From: Planctomycetaceae bacterium
GTDB taxonomy: Bacteria; Planctomycetota; Planctomycetia; Planctomycetales; Planctomycetaceae
Length of the DNA stretch: 58,184 nt
Reading direction: 5' to 3'
Assembly: GCA_018699955.1 (NCBI GenBank)
Contig: JABISG010000032.1
Coordinates: forward strand, 1 to 58,184
The translations under genes and the position numbers were made by a program. Below the pieces are notes generated by a model. That model was not told the origin of the DNA, ran no database searches, and saw nothing but the letters and a program-made list of their open reading frames with translations. How positions within the stretch are numbered: the stretch's first letter is position 1; every line of letters begins with the position of its first letter. Shown here piece after piece: positions 17,181 to 27,072 of the stretch.

Positions 17181-20138
17181 CTAACCACCACTTCCAGATC
17201 CGAACATCGTTTTACATCGGACCACTTCGCGAATGATTGACTTCAGTTTGAAATTGTCGTCTTCCGTCTTGGTGACAATGTCGTCCACGACGATCGAGTC
17301 GGCGGCGGTAAGTTCTCTTGATAAAGCAAACCGCAAGAGATGCCCGGTAAAGGCTTTTGCGAAACGCTTCTTTTCAGTTGTCAGTGCCGTCTTGAACTCA
17401 ACGACGTTCTTGAACTTATGCTTCTTCAACAGTGTCCCGCTTGAGTCCACGTCTCGACCGTTGTCGTATTTGTCGCGCCATCGACCGGTGACATCGAAGT
17501 TCTCCAGAGAAAAACCGAGCGGGTCGAGCCGTGAGTGACACGCGGCACATGTGGGATTCTCACGGTGAATGGCAAACTTCTCTCTGATCGTCAGATCTTT
17601 TGAGCCCCCTTCTTCGTTCAATGGCGGAACGTCGTTGGGCGGCGGTGGTGGAGGGTCGTTCAGAATCACTTCGATGATCCACGCACCACGGGCGATCGGG
17701 TGAGTGCGTTTGGGGCCGGATGTCATGCTCAACACGGCGGCATTCGTGATCACACCGCCATAACGTGCATCCGCTGCAGCTACGCGTTCAAACGTCCGCG
17801 AACGCATTTTGTTGCGCATCGCATCGTCGAATCGACGTTGAGCGTTCACCACCAAAGTCTTTGGATCAACAGTCGCAGGGATTGTTTTTACGACGGCTGT
17901 AGATTCCGCCAGATTGGTCGCTAGAACTTTCTTCTTCGCTTTCTGCGCAGGAGTCAGTGCCTCCAGCAATTCCTTATCGGAGACATAAAGATTGTTGCCG
18001 CTATTAGACGCGGCGACTTCCTCTGCCGTCAGCGCTCGGTTGTATAAGCGAGCTTTGTCGATACTCACGTTGAGAAATTTGTTGCCACCGGCCGGCAGAT
18101 GTCGCAAACCGAAAAGAACCGACGTGCGATTCTTGGGGAACGTCGCTGAGCCTTTGCGAAACGGCTTGCCGTAGGGTTTGCCGTTGCGGTACAGCATCGT
18201 TGTTCCATCCGGGTGATAGACCATCGCCAGATGCAACATCTGATTGGTCTTCGTCTCCGGGGTTGAGCCGGGAAAGTCATCCGTGCGGGCGAATCCGTTG
18301 CTTCCGGAAATCCAATGTCGCGGCTTTCTTTCCCCGATCACGATCGTGTCGAAGAAGTCGCCCGGCCCCTGGATGCCCATCAGACCACCGCCGCGCTGAC
18401 TCAAATTGGACATTTTGCACCAAACTTCCAGCGTCTTGGCTTTCAGTTCGATGGGGACACTCTTGCTTTGCAGGTACGCTCGATTGAGGACGACCATGCC
18501 GTCCTCAAACTCGATCTTCCCGTGAGCTTCCAAGTCGAGAGAATTGACGGATTCCTTCAGGTCGCCATCAAATTCCCAGGCGGCGTAGGGCTTCAGGTCC
18601 ACTGCTTTGGTTTCGCCGCCTTCTTTCTTGCGAGCAGCCACAAGTTTGGCCTTTACGGGTTGAATCAGCCGTTCCAGTTCAGCCTGCGTTGCCTTTATCT
18701 TTTCCTGCTGACGTTGGCGTCGCTCTTCGTTGAGCCGGTTTTGCTGAACGACTTTGCCCATATCAACTATTGGCGGCTTCAAATCGGAGGTGTACCACGT
18801 CTTCAAAAACTCGCTTCGATAGCTGAACTTCGGGGAGATGAGTTCAACGATTGGCCGATCTTCGATAAACACGGCATCGAATAGCAGCAAGGGTTCGAGC
18901 AACATTTGCAAACTGGCCGGGTTGCCTTTGTCCAAACTGAAGAACCTGTGTTTTTGCGGATCTGGAGTTGCGGCCAGCACATTTTCGAGCTGCATCCATT
19001 GAGCGGGAAAGGAGTCCAGGAACCGTTCGATTTTTGGATCGGCGAACATCCGCTCGATGGTTTCGTTGAGAATTTCAGGCTTTGCGAGTTCACCTTTTTC
19101 GGCCAAACGCAGCAGTTCCAGGTCCGGGCAACTGCCCCAGAGAAAATAGGACAGGTTGGAAGCCAGTTCAAACGGCCCCTGTATGCCGTTGGCGGACCCC
19201 GGTCGATAAAGGAACATAGGGGAAGAAAGAGCTGCCGAGGCGACTTTCTTCATGCTGTCGGTAAACGATGATCCTTGGTTTATCTTTGACATGACGTAGG
19301 CGGTGTAACGGCCTAGCGTTTCTTGATCGACAGGACCGCGGAAGGCCATCTTGAGAAAGCGCTCCAGCCTGCCTTTAACTTCTGCTTGCTTGTCGGTACC
19401 GTCGGCGGGTTCTGCAAAAAAGTCGTCCCAAATCCCAACGTTCTCTGCGTTGAAGTCGGGGCTTTCGAGGATGGACACACTCAATCGCAGGTACGCATCC
19501 AGAAGTAGCGGAGAAAGCGTGAGTTGGTTCGCCTGATTGTCGAAGCCATGTGCCGCCCGCAGGTCCTTGGGAAAGGCCCGCACCTCGCGCAAGCCGGCTG
19601 TTGGATTCAAAGAATGCGATGCCACGTTGACCTCGCCCGGCATTTTCGTGGTGCCGGCATTCAGGTAATTCCCATGCCGGGTCATCAACTTTTCCGGCAG
19701 CTTGTACACGTCGAGTTTCAACTGGAAGATGTCTTTGACCGAGTTGTTGTATTGAAACCGATTCAACCGTCGAATCTGGATCGGCTTCTCCACTTGGTTC
19801 GCGGCAGCCTCGCGCAGCATCGACCTTAAAGTGGCAAGCAACCGCGCGCGTGATTTCTCATCCAGTTGCGGTGCGTCTTCAGGAGGCATGTCGTTGGCAT
19901 CGATGGCCTCGATCATGTCCTTGATGAGTTCCGGTTTTCCAAGAAACTGTTTTGCGGTCGAAATCTCCGCGAAATCAATCTTCCCACTGGCTTCTTTTTC
20001 GCCGTGGCACTTGCCGCACTTCTGGATGAGAAGCGGTTTTAGGAATTGGTCGAAGTCTGCGGCCCGACTCTCGGATGCAACGCCACACGTCACTGAGAGC
20101 AATAGCAAGACCCGAAGAGTAACCTGTTGTGTCAGCAT
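17181..20138 (-). CDS. DUF1587/1592/1588/1585 planctomycete cytochrome-like protein with LamG-type insert
   Basis: 985 aa from the ATG at 20138, 15 codons inside the longest frame, chosen for its signal peptide (MLTQQVTLRVLLLLSVTCGV...SRA). A haem-like CGKCH (C41, C44, H45) starts the PSCyt-type domain. DUF1587 (IRRLNRFQYNNSVKDIF) and DUF1592 (about 270-400, with LSYFLWGSCPD) follow. Residues about 540-710 form a LamG/concanavalin-like insert (KTLEVWCKMSNL; YHPDGTTMLYRNGKPYG; SIDKARLYNRALTAEEVAAS). DUF1588 then carries TCAACHSRLDPLGF (C864, C867, H868), and DUF1585 ends the protein. It follows a DUF1552 gene by 54 bp, the classic planctomycete pair. It should be exported and may be haem-binding; no reaction is established for the family. 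Confidence 0.88.
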   Translation of the reverse strand: MLTQQVTLRVLLLLSVTCGVASESRAADFDQFLKPLLIQKCGKCHGEKEASGKIDFAEISTAKQFLGKPELIKDMIEAIDANDMPPEDAPQLDEKSRARLLATLRSMLREAAANQVEKPIQIRRLNRFQYNNSVKDIFQLKLDVYKLPEKLMTRHGNYLNAGTTKMPGEVNVASHSLNPTAGLREVRAFPKDLRAAHGFDNQANQLTLSPLLLDAYLRLSVSILESPDFNAENVGIWDDFFAEPADGTDKQAEVKGRLERFLKMAFRGPVDQETLGRYTAYVMSKINQGSSFTDSMKKVASAALSSPMFLYRPGSANGIQGPFELASNLSYFLWGSCPDLELLRLAEKGELAKPEILNETIERMFADPKIERFLDSFPAQWMQLENVLAATPDPQKHRFFSLDKGNPASLQMLLEPLLLFDAVFIEDRPIVELISPKFSYRSEFLKTWYTSDLKPPIVDMGKVVQQNRLNEERRQRQQEKIKATQAELERLIQPVKAKLVAARKKEGGETKAVDLKPYAAWEFDGDLKESVNSLDLEAHGKIEFEDGMVVLNRAYLQSKSVPIELKAKTLEVWCKMSNLSQRGGGLMGIQGPGDFFDTIVIGERKPRHWISGSNGFARTDDFPGSTPETKTNQMLHLAMVYHPDGTTMLYRNGKPYGKPFRKGSATFPKNRTSVLFGLRHLPAGGNKFLNVSIDKARLYNRALTAEEVAASNSGNNLYVSDKELLEALTPAQKAKKKVLATNLAESTAVVKTIPATVDPKTLVVNAQRRFDDAMRNKMRSRTFERVAAADARYGGVITNAAVLSMTSGPKRTHPIARGAWIIEVILNDPPPPPPNDVPPLNEEGGSKDLTIREKFAIHRENPTCAACHSRLDPLGFSLENFDVTGRWRDKYDNGRDVDSSGTLLKKHKFKNVVEFKTALTTEKKRFAKAFTGHLLRFALSRELTAADSIVVDDIVTKTEDDNFKLKSIIREVVRCKTMFGSGSGG

Positions 20139-20192
20139 GGAAAGTCGCCTCAACTCGAACGCAAAAGGAATCCGCCCCGACATTCCTGGGAA

Positions 20193-21551
20193 TCAGGTCC
20201 ACAAATCGGAAATGACGCCCGTGCTGTCTGCGTAGGCATCGATGTCCAGGCCCATCAGTTGGGCAACGGTCAGCCACATGTTGGAGTTCAGCGTACCGCT
20301 CTGGGAACGGATGAATCGTCCCTGCTTTATCTGGCCCTGGGCTTTGCCGGCAACGATCAGTGGCAAGTCGTAATATTGATGCGTGGCCCCGTCTCCTAGG
20401 CCCGCTCCGTAAGTGACGAGCGAGTTATCCAACAGCGAACTGCCATCGGATTCCTTAATCGTTCTCATGCGAGACAGGACGTAGGCGAGTTGCTCCATGT
20501 GAAAGATGTCGATTTTCTGGAGCGCTTTGTAACCGTCGCCCTTCTGATTGTGGGTCATGTTGTGGTGCTGAACGGGCTTGTCGAACACGCCCTCGTAACG
20601 CAAGGTGGCATCCCACCGTTCGGGACCGATCATGAATGTGGAGACATTCGTGATCCCCATCTGCAATGCCAGCAGCATCATGTCAGCCTGCAGCTTGATG
20701 TATTCACCGCGCGGCAGGATCTCATTCTTTGGTGTTTTGATGTCGGCGTCGGCAACCATCTTCCGCTGCTTCGCAATTCGAATCTCAACATTGCGAATCA
20801 TCTCCATGAATTCGCCCAGTGTTTCCTGATCATCGCGTCCCAGTTTCTTCTTCAAGGTTCTGGCGTCGGCGAGAACCAGATCCGTGACATCCTTGAGATG
20901 CGTCTGGTAACTGTCGGCCATGAAGAGTCGGTCGTAGAGCTTCTTGGGGTCCTTAATGGATGGTGCGATTTTGTCCGGGCCATACCAGGAAATGTTGTTG
21001 AAGTAGATCGATTCCTTGGGGGCAGTGAAGCCGTTGCAGCTGATCTCCAGAGTACGAAAGACAGTTGACCCGCCAACCTTGTCGCCAATCACTTGATCCA
21101 GACTTCGCCCGTTCGGATGTCGAATGCCTGCTGCTTGAGCCTGCTCGGGCGAAAGGCTCGTCAGGTAGCACGATGCGCCCTGAGCATGCACGTCCTGACC
21201 ATTCTTAAACGTGCGATCAAGTCCGGTGACCAGCGTGATATCCTTGGTGTGACCGGACAGGGGCTGCATGGTCGAGGTCAATTCCAGGGGGTAGATGCCT
21301 GGCTTATTCTGAACTCGCTTTTCCTGCTTGGTTTTGTCGGCGTTAAATCCACCGACAAAGCCGGGCAATTCTCCCTCTTCCTCGCCGGGGAAGAAGCAAC
21401 GGCGAACCAGTCCATTGGGGACGTACATAATCACCAGCTTCTTGCTGGGCTTCGTCGTCTTGTTCTTGGTGTCGGCGGCAAGCGATGGCAGAGTTGGCAG
21501 CGCTAACGCTGCGCCATTTGCGATAAGGAACTGCCGTCTCGATAGATGCAT
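20193..21551 (-). CDS. DUF1552 protein, Tat-exported
   Basis: 452 aa with a Tat signal (SRRQFLI, residues 4-10, then ALALPTLPSLAA). DUF1552 landmarks are IMYVPNGLVRRCFFPGEEEG, GLDRTFKNGQDVHAQGASCY, PNGRSLDQVIGDK, a helical middle with RNVEIRIAKQRKM, and the C-terminal SSLLDNSLVTYGAGLGDG then HQYYDLPLIVAG. The family is related to the alkaline-phosphatase-like DUF1501 group and has no known reaction. It is followed 54 bp later by a DUF1592-type haem protein on the same strand, suggesting an exported two-component complex. AGGA lies about 11 bp before the ATG. Confidence 0.88.
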   Translation of the reverse strand: MHLSRRQFLIANGAALALPTLPSLAADTKNKTTKPSKKLVIMYVPNGLVRRCFFPGEEEGELPGFVGGFNADKTKQEKRVQNKPGIYPLELTSTMQPLSGHTKDITLVTGLDRTFKNGQDVHAQGASCYLTSLSPEQAQAAGIRHPNGRSLDQVIGDKVGGSTVFRTLEISCNGFTAPKESIYFNNISWYGPDKIAPSIKDPKKLYDRLFMADSYQTHLKDVTDLVLADARTLKKKLGRDDQETLGEFMEMIRNVEIRIAKQRKMVADADIKTPKNEILPRGEYIKLQADMMLLALQMGITNVSTFMIGPERWDATLRYEGVFDKPVQHHNMTHNQKGDGYKALQKIDIFHMEQLAYVLSRMRTIKESDGSSLLDNSLVTYGAGLGDGATHQYYDLPLIVAGKAQGQIKQGRFIRSQSGTLNSNMWLTVAQLMGLDIDAYADSTGVISDLWT

Positions 21552-21971
21552 TGCATGCTGTCCTAGTAGATGATCTGACTCAGGCGGGGCTCGACGAATA
21601 ACTCAAAGGCGAGACGCGATTGCGGGACTGAATTGTAGCACAATTCCGCCGCGCGGCACAAATTGAAGCCACAGCGCAAGTCGGCGACAGCGCGGTGGTT
21701 CTGTCGTGCGATTCGAGCGTGTTGATCCACCTCAATCAAGCGGCTGAATGACAGTGTTGCGGAATTTGATCGGGCCACCGTGTGCTAATTCGACGCCCGA
21801 GATTCCAACTGCGGCGAATGGCTAGCGTCGTCCGTTTCCGTCGCCGAGACACGCCGTCGGTGTTTGATTCCACAACATCAACGGGGGACGGCCGGCGTAC
21901 CACTCAATGCACAAAAGCGTGAGGACATCTCGCCGGCTCCGTTGATTTGCCATGTCTGCGCGGGCGACAAC
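21552..21971. other. Intergenic region between the two DUF1552 genes
   Basis: 420 bp upstream of the 20193-21551 gene and downstream of the second DUF1552 gene, so it should hold the promoter for the former and perhaps a terminator for the latter. I see no clear hairpin with a T-run. A 71-codon minus-strand frame (21563-21778) has no recognisable domain, and its amino-acid composition does not look like a real protein. Nothing else is supported. Confidence 0.35.
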
Positions 21972-23321
21972 TTACGCGTGCAATAGATCGTCCAGCGATC
22001 CCGTGCTGTCGCCGAAAGAATTCGTCTTGGCACCAACGCAATTCAGCATTGTGACGAAGAGATTCGACATGGGAACTTCGGCACCGAATTTCAGAAATCG
22101 GCCATGTTCCAGTCCGAGCTGTTCGCCGCCCGCCAACACCAACGGATAATTGTTGTTGTTGTGCGTGTTGCTGTTGCTGCTGCCGTACAGAACGACGGAA
22201 TTGTCGAGCAGCGAACCATCGCCTTCTTTGGCCGACGCCAGTCGGTCGAGGAAGTGCGAAAGCTGCTCGGCCATAAACCGGTCCCAGCGGCCCAGTTTTT
22301 CGGCCCCTTCGGGTTTGTTCCAGCCGTGGGCCAAGTTGTGCAACGAGCCTTTGAATCCTTCAAGCTGCGGAAACTTGGCCGCCTTCGATGACGCGTCGGC
22401 CATGTTGGTGACCTGATAGGTTGCGACACGTGTCGAATCGGTGCGGAACGCGAGGTAAATCAGGTCGTACATCGTGCGAATGAAATTCAGCGGCGCTTTG
22501 TCATCCGAATCAAGATGCAGCATGTCGCGTTCTTCGTCGCGCAATTCGGGGCGCGGAATTTCCAGCCAGCGTTGCGACCGTTGGACGCGTTCTTCGATTT
22601 GCCGAACCGATGCCAGATACTCGTCGAACTTCTCACGATCTTGAGTCCCTAGCCGACGTCTGAGCGACCGCGAATCTTCCAATACGCGATCCAGCATGCC
22701 CGATGCACTCTTGAGTCGCCGCCGCTGGGCGATCGAATCGGCATCGCCCGCGCCAAAGAAACGATCGAAAATCTGCTGCGGTTGGTTGAGTGCTGGAATC
22801 GGGCGGCCCTTGTCGTTGTACGAAAGCGTACTCGAACGCGTCGGCTCGCCCACACCACCATCGGTCGAGAGAACGAGCGACGAAAACCGGGTCTTGTCGA
22901 TACACGCCGCGGCCGCAACTTGATCGACCGAAATCGTGTTCCGCAGGAACTTGCTCGTCAGCAGCGAACCGGTCAGAAAGGTATCGCCCGTATCGTGGGC
23001 GCCCATGCGGCGACCGTGCGGGTGCGATAGTCCGCCGAGAATCGTCAGATTGTCGCGATGCGACTCCAGCGGTTTCAGGCTTTGGTTGAACTCATAATCG
23101 CGGCCTTCGCCATTCGGAAACCACCGCCACTTGGCTTGCTCGCCGTCTTTTTTCGGCAGACTCACACCGAAACCGAAATACATCGCACACAATCGTTTCG
23201 GCGCGTTGACCGGCTCGGCTTGTTTGGTACCAGCCATGCACTCTAACCAAGGCAGACCCAGCGAAACGCCAGTACCCAACAAGAATGCACGTCGATCAAG
23301 ATGCCACGATTTTCCAGCCAT
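21972..23321 (-). CDS. DUF1552 protein, Tat-exported
   Basis: 449 aa. Tat signal DRRAFLLGTG (residues 9-18). DUF1552 landmarks are CAMYFGFGVSLPKKDGEQ, LGGLSHPHGRRMGAHDTGDT, SVDQVAAAACIDKTRFSS, a coiled middle (EYLASVRQIEERVQRSQRWL) and the C-terminal GSLLDNSVVLYGSSNSNT followed by a HNNNNYPLVLAG block. It is diverged from the neighbouring DUF1552 at 20193, so it is an older paralogue. The DUF1592-type gene at 23470-25899 lies 148 bp upstream on the same strand, so this pair has the cytochrome gene first, the reverse of the other pair. Confidence 0.88.
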   Translation of the reverse strand: MAGKSWHLDRRAFLLGTGVSLGLPWLECMAGTKQAEPVNAPKRLCAMYFGFGVSLPKKDGEQAKWRWFPNGEGRDYEFNQSLKPLESHRDNLTILGGLSHPHGRRMGAHDTGDTFLTGSLLTSKFLRNTISVDQVAAAACIDKTRFSSLVLSTDGGVGEPTRSSTLSYNDKGRPIPALNQPQQIFDRFFGAGDADSIAQRRRLKSASGMLDRVLEDSRSLRRRLGTQDREKFDEYLASVRQIEERVQRSQRWLEIPRPELRDEERDMLHLDSDDKAPLNFIRTMYDLIYLAFRTDSTRVATYQVTNMADASSKAAKFPQLEGFKGSLHNLAHGWNKPEGAEKLGRWDRFMAEQLSHFLDRLASAKEGDGSLLDNSVVLYGSSNSNTHNNNNYPLVLAGGEQLGLEHGRFLKFGAEVPMSNLFVTMLNCVGAKTNSFGDSTGSLDDLLHA

Positions 23322-23469
23322 GTGCTGCTTTCTCGGTCAAAGTCGGCGATGTAAAGAAGACGCCGGAATCCCATCCGTTGATGAACCGGCAAACCGCGCT
23401 GCTGCATTATCTATTGTCAACGCTTATTTTCAAAGCCCGATCACAGAATTGCCGTCAACCAGCCACCCG

Positions 23470-25899
23470 TCATTTCGTCTGAAACGACTCGCTGCCGACA
23501 ATTTTGTGAATCAAATCACGCATTCGGTAGCCATCGGCGGCAAACTTACCTGTAAGATCGTCAATCGCCACCTGATCGCTTAACTCGAGACGCCGTCCGA
23601 CGGCATAAGTTAATAGCCGCGCGACCAGCGATCTCGCAAAATCGTCCTTCCGCTCTTTGACAAGGTAGTCTCTCAGATTGTCGGGACCATCGAGCTTGTG
23701 GCCGTTCGGCAGGACGTCCGCCGCGTTCACCGGCAGCGTCTCCATCTTCTTACCCACCTTGCGGCGGATTTCGTCCCGCCACAGGCCGACGGCATCGAAG
23801 TTCTCCAGCGCAATGCCCCACGGGTCGATTCCGTTATGGCAACTCGCGCACGCCTCGGTGCCGCGATGAATCTTCAACTGCTCGCGAACCGAAAGTTTGA
23901 GAAACTTCGGGTCGGCTTCATCCAGCGGTGGCACATCCGGCGGAGGAGGTGCGGGAGGATCGTTCAGCAATCGATCCCGAATCCAAACGGCACGACGGAC
24001 GGCATGGGAATCGGCTCCGGTCGAATTGCTCAGCAATACGCTGGCGTGTCCCAGCAACCCACCGCGATGTTGTTCCGGCTTCAAGCCGACCCGACGAAAC
24101 GTGTGACCAAACACACCTTCCACCCCATAGTGTTTCGCCAACGGCTCATTCAGCATTGTGAAATCGGACGAGAGCAAATTCAGTCCGCTCAAATTCTGGC
24201 GCAGCAACTCACCAAAGTACGCCTGCGTTTCGCCGCGCATGTCTGTCTTCAACTTGTCATCGAACTTCGGGTAATACTCCCGGCTAACAGCCACCGCATC
24301 GACGACGTTCAATCGCAGCCATTGCTCGGTGAACTGATCGACAAATCGCGACGACCGCGCGTCGGCAATCATTCGATCCACTTCGGCCGAATACACCTTC
24401 GGCTCGTGCAACTTTCCCGAAGCGGCCAACTCCATCAGTCGATCGTCGGGCATTGTACTCCATAAGAAGTACGACAACCGCGACGCCAGTTCCCAGTCGC
24501 TGATCGCACGTTTGTTATCTCCTGCTGGTTCCACCAGAAACAGAAAGTCTGGTTGAATCAGCACCATCGCCAGCGTTTCGCGAATCGTTTCCTCGAACGT
24601 CGGAAACTCCGGTCGGATCGATTTGTAGAATTCGACCATTCGCGTGACTTCTGCCTTCTCCACCGGCCGACGAAAAGTACGACGCATGAACCGCTGCAGA
24701 ACTTCCGCTACGTAAGCCGCTTCGTCCTTCTCCCGTAACGGCGACTCGAACAGAATTCGGCGATGCAATTCCGGCGGCCATTGATCGAACACTGGGCCGT
24801 GAAATTCGACCGTCTGAATCATCAACGTGGGCAAAGCCGGTTCGTCGGGGAAGACTTTCCCCTTCTTCTTTTCCTTTTTCTTTCCCTTCTTCTCTTTCTT
24901 GCCTTTGGGCAGCGGCGAGCCGTCGTCGTAAACGTTGCGAGCGCGGACAACCAACCCCGGATATTTTCCCTGCCCTCGAACCGGAAGCGGGTAGTTTTCG
25001 ATCCGATCGCGAAACTCGAACGTCTGCTCATCCGGCGACGTGATCTCCACCAGATCGAATTCGCGAAACAGAATCTTCGTGTCGGGACGATAACCGACCG
25101 ATACTTCCAACAGCGGGTGTCCGATGTTCTCTTTCAGTTCGGCGGTCAGCTTCACGCGAACCAGGAACTCGCCTTCCTCGGGATAATCCTTAACCATCTT
25201 CGCCAGGAATTGCTGCTGCCGTCCCAACCGGTTTGCCCGCTGCGGGTCGCCCAGCCAGCCATCAACGTTACTCTCGGTGAATTCGTAGTCGTACACCTTT
25301 GGGGCCGGCCCAACGACGATCACACGATCCAAAGCCCGCCGCGCGGTTTGCAGGTAATATTCCAGTTGCAACGCCGACATTCGCAGCGAGCGACCGTTGT
25401 TGTGAAAGCCATCGGCCGAAACCGCATCGGGCGGCAGGTCGCGGTCATAGTCCATTTTCAATCCCAGTAGGTCGAACATCGTGTTCTGATACTCAACACG
25501 GTTCAACCGTCGCAGCACAACTCGTCCGTCCGTCTTTCGCCCTGCTTCGATTGCAGCATTGATTGCTGCCGACACCCACCGTGTGAGAATCTTTCGCTGC
25601 TCGGCCGAAAGTGGCTTCTCATCTTTGGGCGGCATCTCACCGGCATTGAGTACGTTCAGCACCTCGTGCCAGTTTTCGGCTGCAGCGCGATTGTTGAATA
25701 GATCGGTCGAAAGATTGTCGAGCCGAATTCGAGATTCCTGTTTCTTCGGGCCATGACAGCGCACACAATGTGATTGCAGAATCGGCAGCACATCGCGTTT
25801 GAATTTCGGCGCGTCGGTCGGTTCCGCGAACGAGCGCATCGGCGAAATCACAGACGCCACAGCGAGTAACATAGTGAGAGAACAGGCTCTGACAATCAT
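23470..25899 (-). CDS. DUF1587/1592/1588/1585 planctomycete cytochrome-like protein
   Basis: 809 aa from the ATG at 25899, chosen because it begins a signal peptide (MIVRACSLTMLLAVASV...SFAEP); 25 more codons upstream are open but would bury it. PSCyt-type haem motif HCVRCH (C45, C48, H49). DUF1587 follows (RVVLRRLNRVEYQNTMFDLL), then a sandwich-like region (about 190-400) ending in a very lysine-rich linker (KGKKEKKGKKKEKKKGK). DUF1592 comes next (LSYFLWSTMPDDRLMELA), then DUF1588 with ACASCHNGIDPWG (C684, C687, H688) and DUF1585 at the end. Exported, probably haem-binding; no known reaction. It precedes the DUF1552 gene by 148 bp and is divergent from the esterase at 26122. Confidence 0.88.
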   Translation of the reverse strand: MIVRACSLTMLLAVASVISPMRSFAEPTDAPKFKRDVLPILQSHCVRCHGPKKQESRIRLDNLSTDLFNNRAAAENWHEVLNVLNAGEMPPKDEKPLSAEQRKILTRWVSAAINAAIEAGRKTDGRVVLRRLNRVEYQNTMFDLLGLKMDYDRDLPPDAVSADGFHNNGRSLRMSALQLEYYLQTARRALDRVIVVGPAPKVYDYEFTESNVDGWLGDPQRANRLGRQQQFLAKMVKDYPEEGEFLVRVKLTAELKENIGHPLLEVSVGYRPDTKILFREFDLVEITSPDEQTFEFRDRIENYPLPVRGQGKYPGLVVRARNVYDDGSPLPKGKKEKKGKKKEKKKGKVFPDEPALPTLMIQTVEFHGPVFDQWPPELHRRILFESPLREKDEAAYVAEVLQRFMRRTFRRPVEKAEVTRMVEFYKSIRPEFPTFEETIRETLAMVLIQPDFLFLVEPAGDNKRAISDWELASRLSYFLWSTMPDDRLMELAASGKLHEPKVYSAEVDRMIADARSSRFVDQFTEQWLRLNVVDAVAVSREYYPKFDDKLKTDMRGETQAYFGELLRQNLSGLNLLSSDFTMLNEPLAKHYGVEGVFGHTFRRVGLKPEQHRGGLLGHASVLLSNSTGADSHAVRRAVWIRDRLLNDPPAPPPPDVPPLDEADPKFLKLSVREQLKIHRGTEACASCHNGIDPWGIALENFDAVGLWRDEIRRKVGKKMETLPVNAADVLPNGHKLDGPDNLRDYLVKERKDDFARSLVARLLTYAVGRRLELSDQVAIDDLTGKFAADGYRMRDLIHKIVGSESFQTK

Positions 25900-26121
25900 C
25901 GGCTGAAACCAGTCGCGGTGGGAATCGAAGGGGCGGGAAACATCTGCCGCTGCCAATGCAGGACGGTCTGCCATTCTACCATGAATCGGCTGGGGCGATC
26001 AAACCTGAGTTGAAAGGCGTACGAGAAATCGTTGGGGCTCGTGTTCTTGCTTGTGTCTGCGCCGTGTCGATCGATACGATGAAGTGACATCGACGCTCAC
26101 TCAACCTGCCAGGGGAATCAC

Positions 26122-27024
26122 ATGCGTTTCACGCTCGCCGTTATAATCTGTCTTTCTACGGCAACCGGCTTCGCCGCCGATAAACCGAAGGCGTTGACGC
26201 CGACGCACGCCAATGTGTCGTACGGTCCGCATCGGCTCAACGTGATCGACTTCTGGCAAGCGAAAGGGGACGGGCCGCGACCGCTGCTGGTTTACATTCA
26301 CGGCGGTGGTTGGACCGGCGGCGACAAGAAGTCGAATCCTGCGACTGTCCAGTCCTACCTCAAACAGGGGATTTCCTACGCCGCCATCAACTATCGCCTC
26401 ACCGGTGAGGTGCCGTTGCCGGCTCCGGTGCACGATGCCGCGCGGGCGATTCAGTTCATCCGCTCGAAAGCTTCCATGTGGAACCTCAAGAAGGACCGCA
26501 TTGCGTTAACTGGTGGTAGTGCCGGTGCCTGCACGTCGATGTGGCTGTTGCTACACGACGACCTCGCCGATCCGAAGTCGGACGATCCCGTCGCGCGTGA
26601 ATCGACGCGTGTGACCGCTGCTGCCGTCGGCGGCGGGCAGGTTTCCATCGATCCGCCCGTCATCAAAGAATGGCTCGGTCCCAATGTGCTGAAGCACCGC
26701 ATGATCTGGATGGCCGTCGGAGCAAAGACAATGGCCGAGGCGATGAAGAACTACGACAAGCACAAAGCCCTCTACGTCGAATTCTCGCCGTACAACCACC
26801 TCGACAAGAACGATCCGCCGCTGCTGATGACCTACGGCAACAACATGACGCTCCCATCGCAAAACGCCGGCCACGGCATCCATCACCCGGTCTACGGCGT
26901 CAAGCTGAAGGAAAAGGCGGACCGCATGGGACACGAATGCCACCTGTTAATCAAGGGCGTATCAAAGTCGAACCAGTACACCAGCCCGCAAGACTTTCTG
27001 GTGAAGAAGCTGCTGGCCCCGTAA
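26122..27024 (+). CDS. Secreted alpha/beta hydrolase (esterase/lipase, HSL/BD-FAE-like)
   Basis: 300 aa with a signal peptide (MRFTLAVIICLSTATGFAAD, cleavage near residue 19). The oxyanion loop HGGGW spans residues 60-64. The nucleophile elbow GGSAG has S133, and the context DRIALTGGSAGACTSMWLLL is typical of the esterase/lipase group used by acetyl- and feruloyl-esterases. Candidate acid and histidine lie in the C-terminal 80 residues (YGNNMTLPSQNAGHGIHHPV; GHECHLLIKG). A good Shine-Dalgarno (AGGGGA) precedes the ATG. It is monocistronic, divergent from the DUF1592 gene and convergent with the ankyrin gene. Substrate unknown; hydrolysis of an acetylated polysaccharide would fit the family but is inference. 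Confidence 0.85.
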   Translation: MRFTLAVIICLSTATGFAADKPKALTPTHANVSYGPHRLNVIDFWQAKGDGPRPLLVYIHGGGWTGGDKKSNPATVQSYLKQGISYAAINYRLTGEVPLPAPVHDAARAIQFIRSKASMWNLKKDRIALTGGSAGACTSMWLLLHDDLADPKSDDPVARESTRVTAAAVGGGQVSIDPPVIKEWLGPNVLKHRMIWMAVGAKTMAEAMKNYDKHKALYVEFSPYNHLDKNDPPLLMTYGNNMTLPSQNAGHGIHHPVYGVKLKEKADRMGHECHLLIKGVSKSNQYTSPQDFLVKKLLAP

Positions 27025-27072
27025 GTGTCCGATTGCAATTGTCACGCTTCAAAGCCCGCGGGATCGAGCGTT

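Noticed and set aside
21563..21778. Possible small gene between the two DUF1552 genes
   Set aside because: No domain, no credible ribosome site, composition not protein-like.
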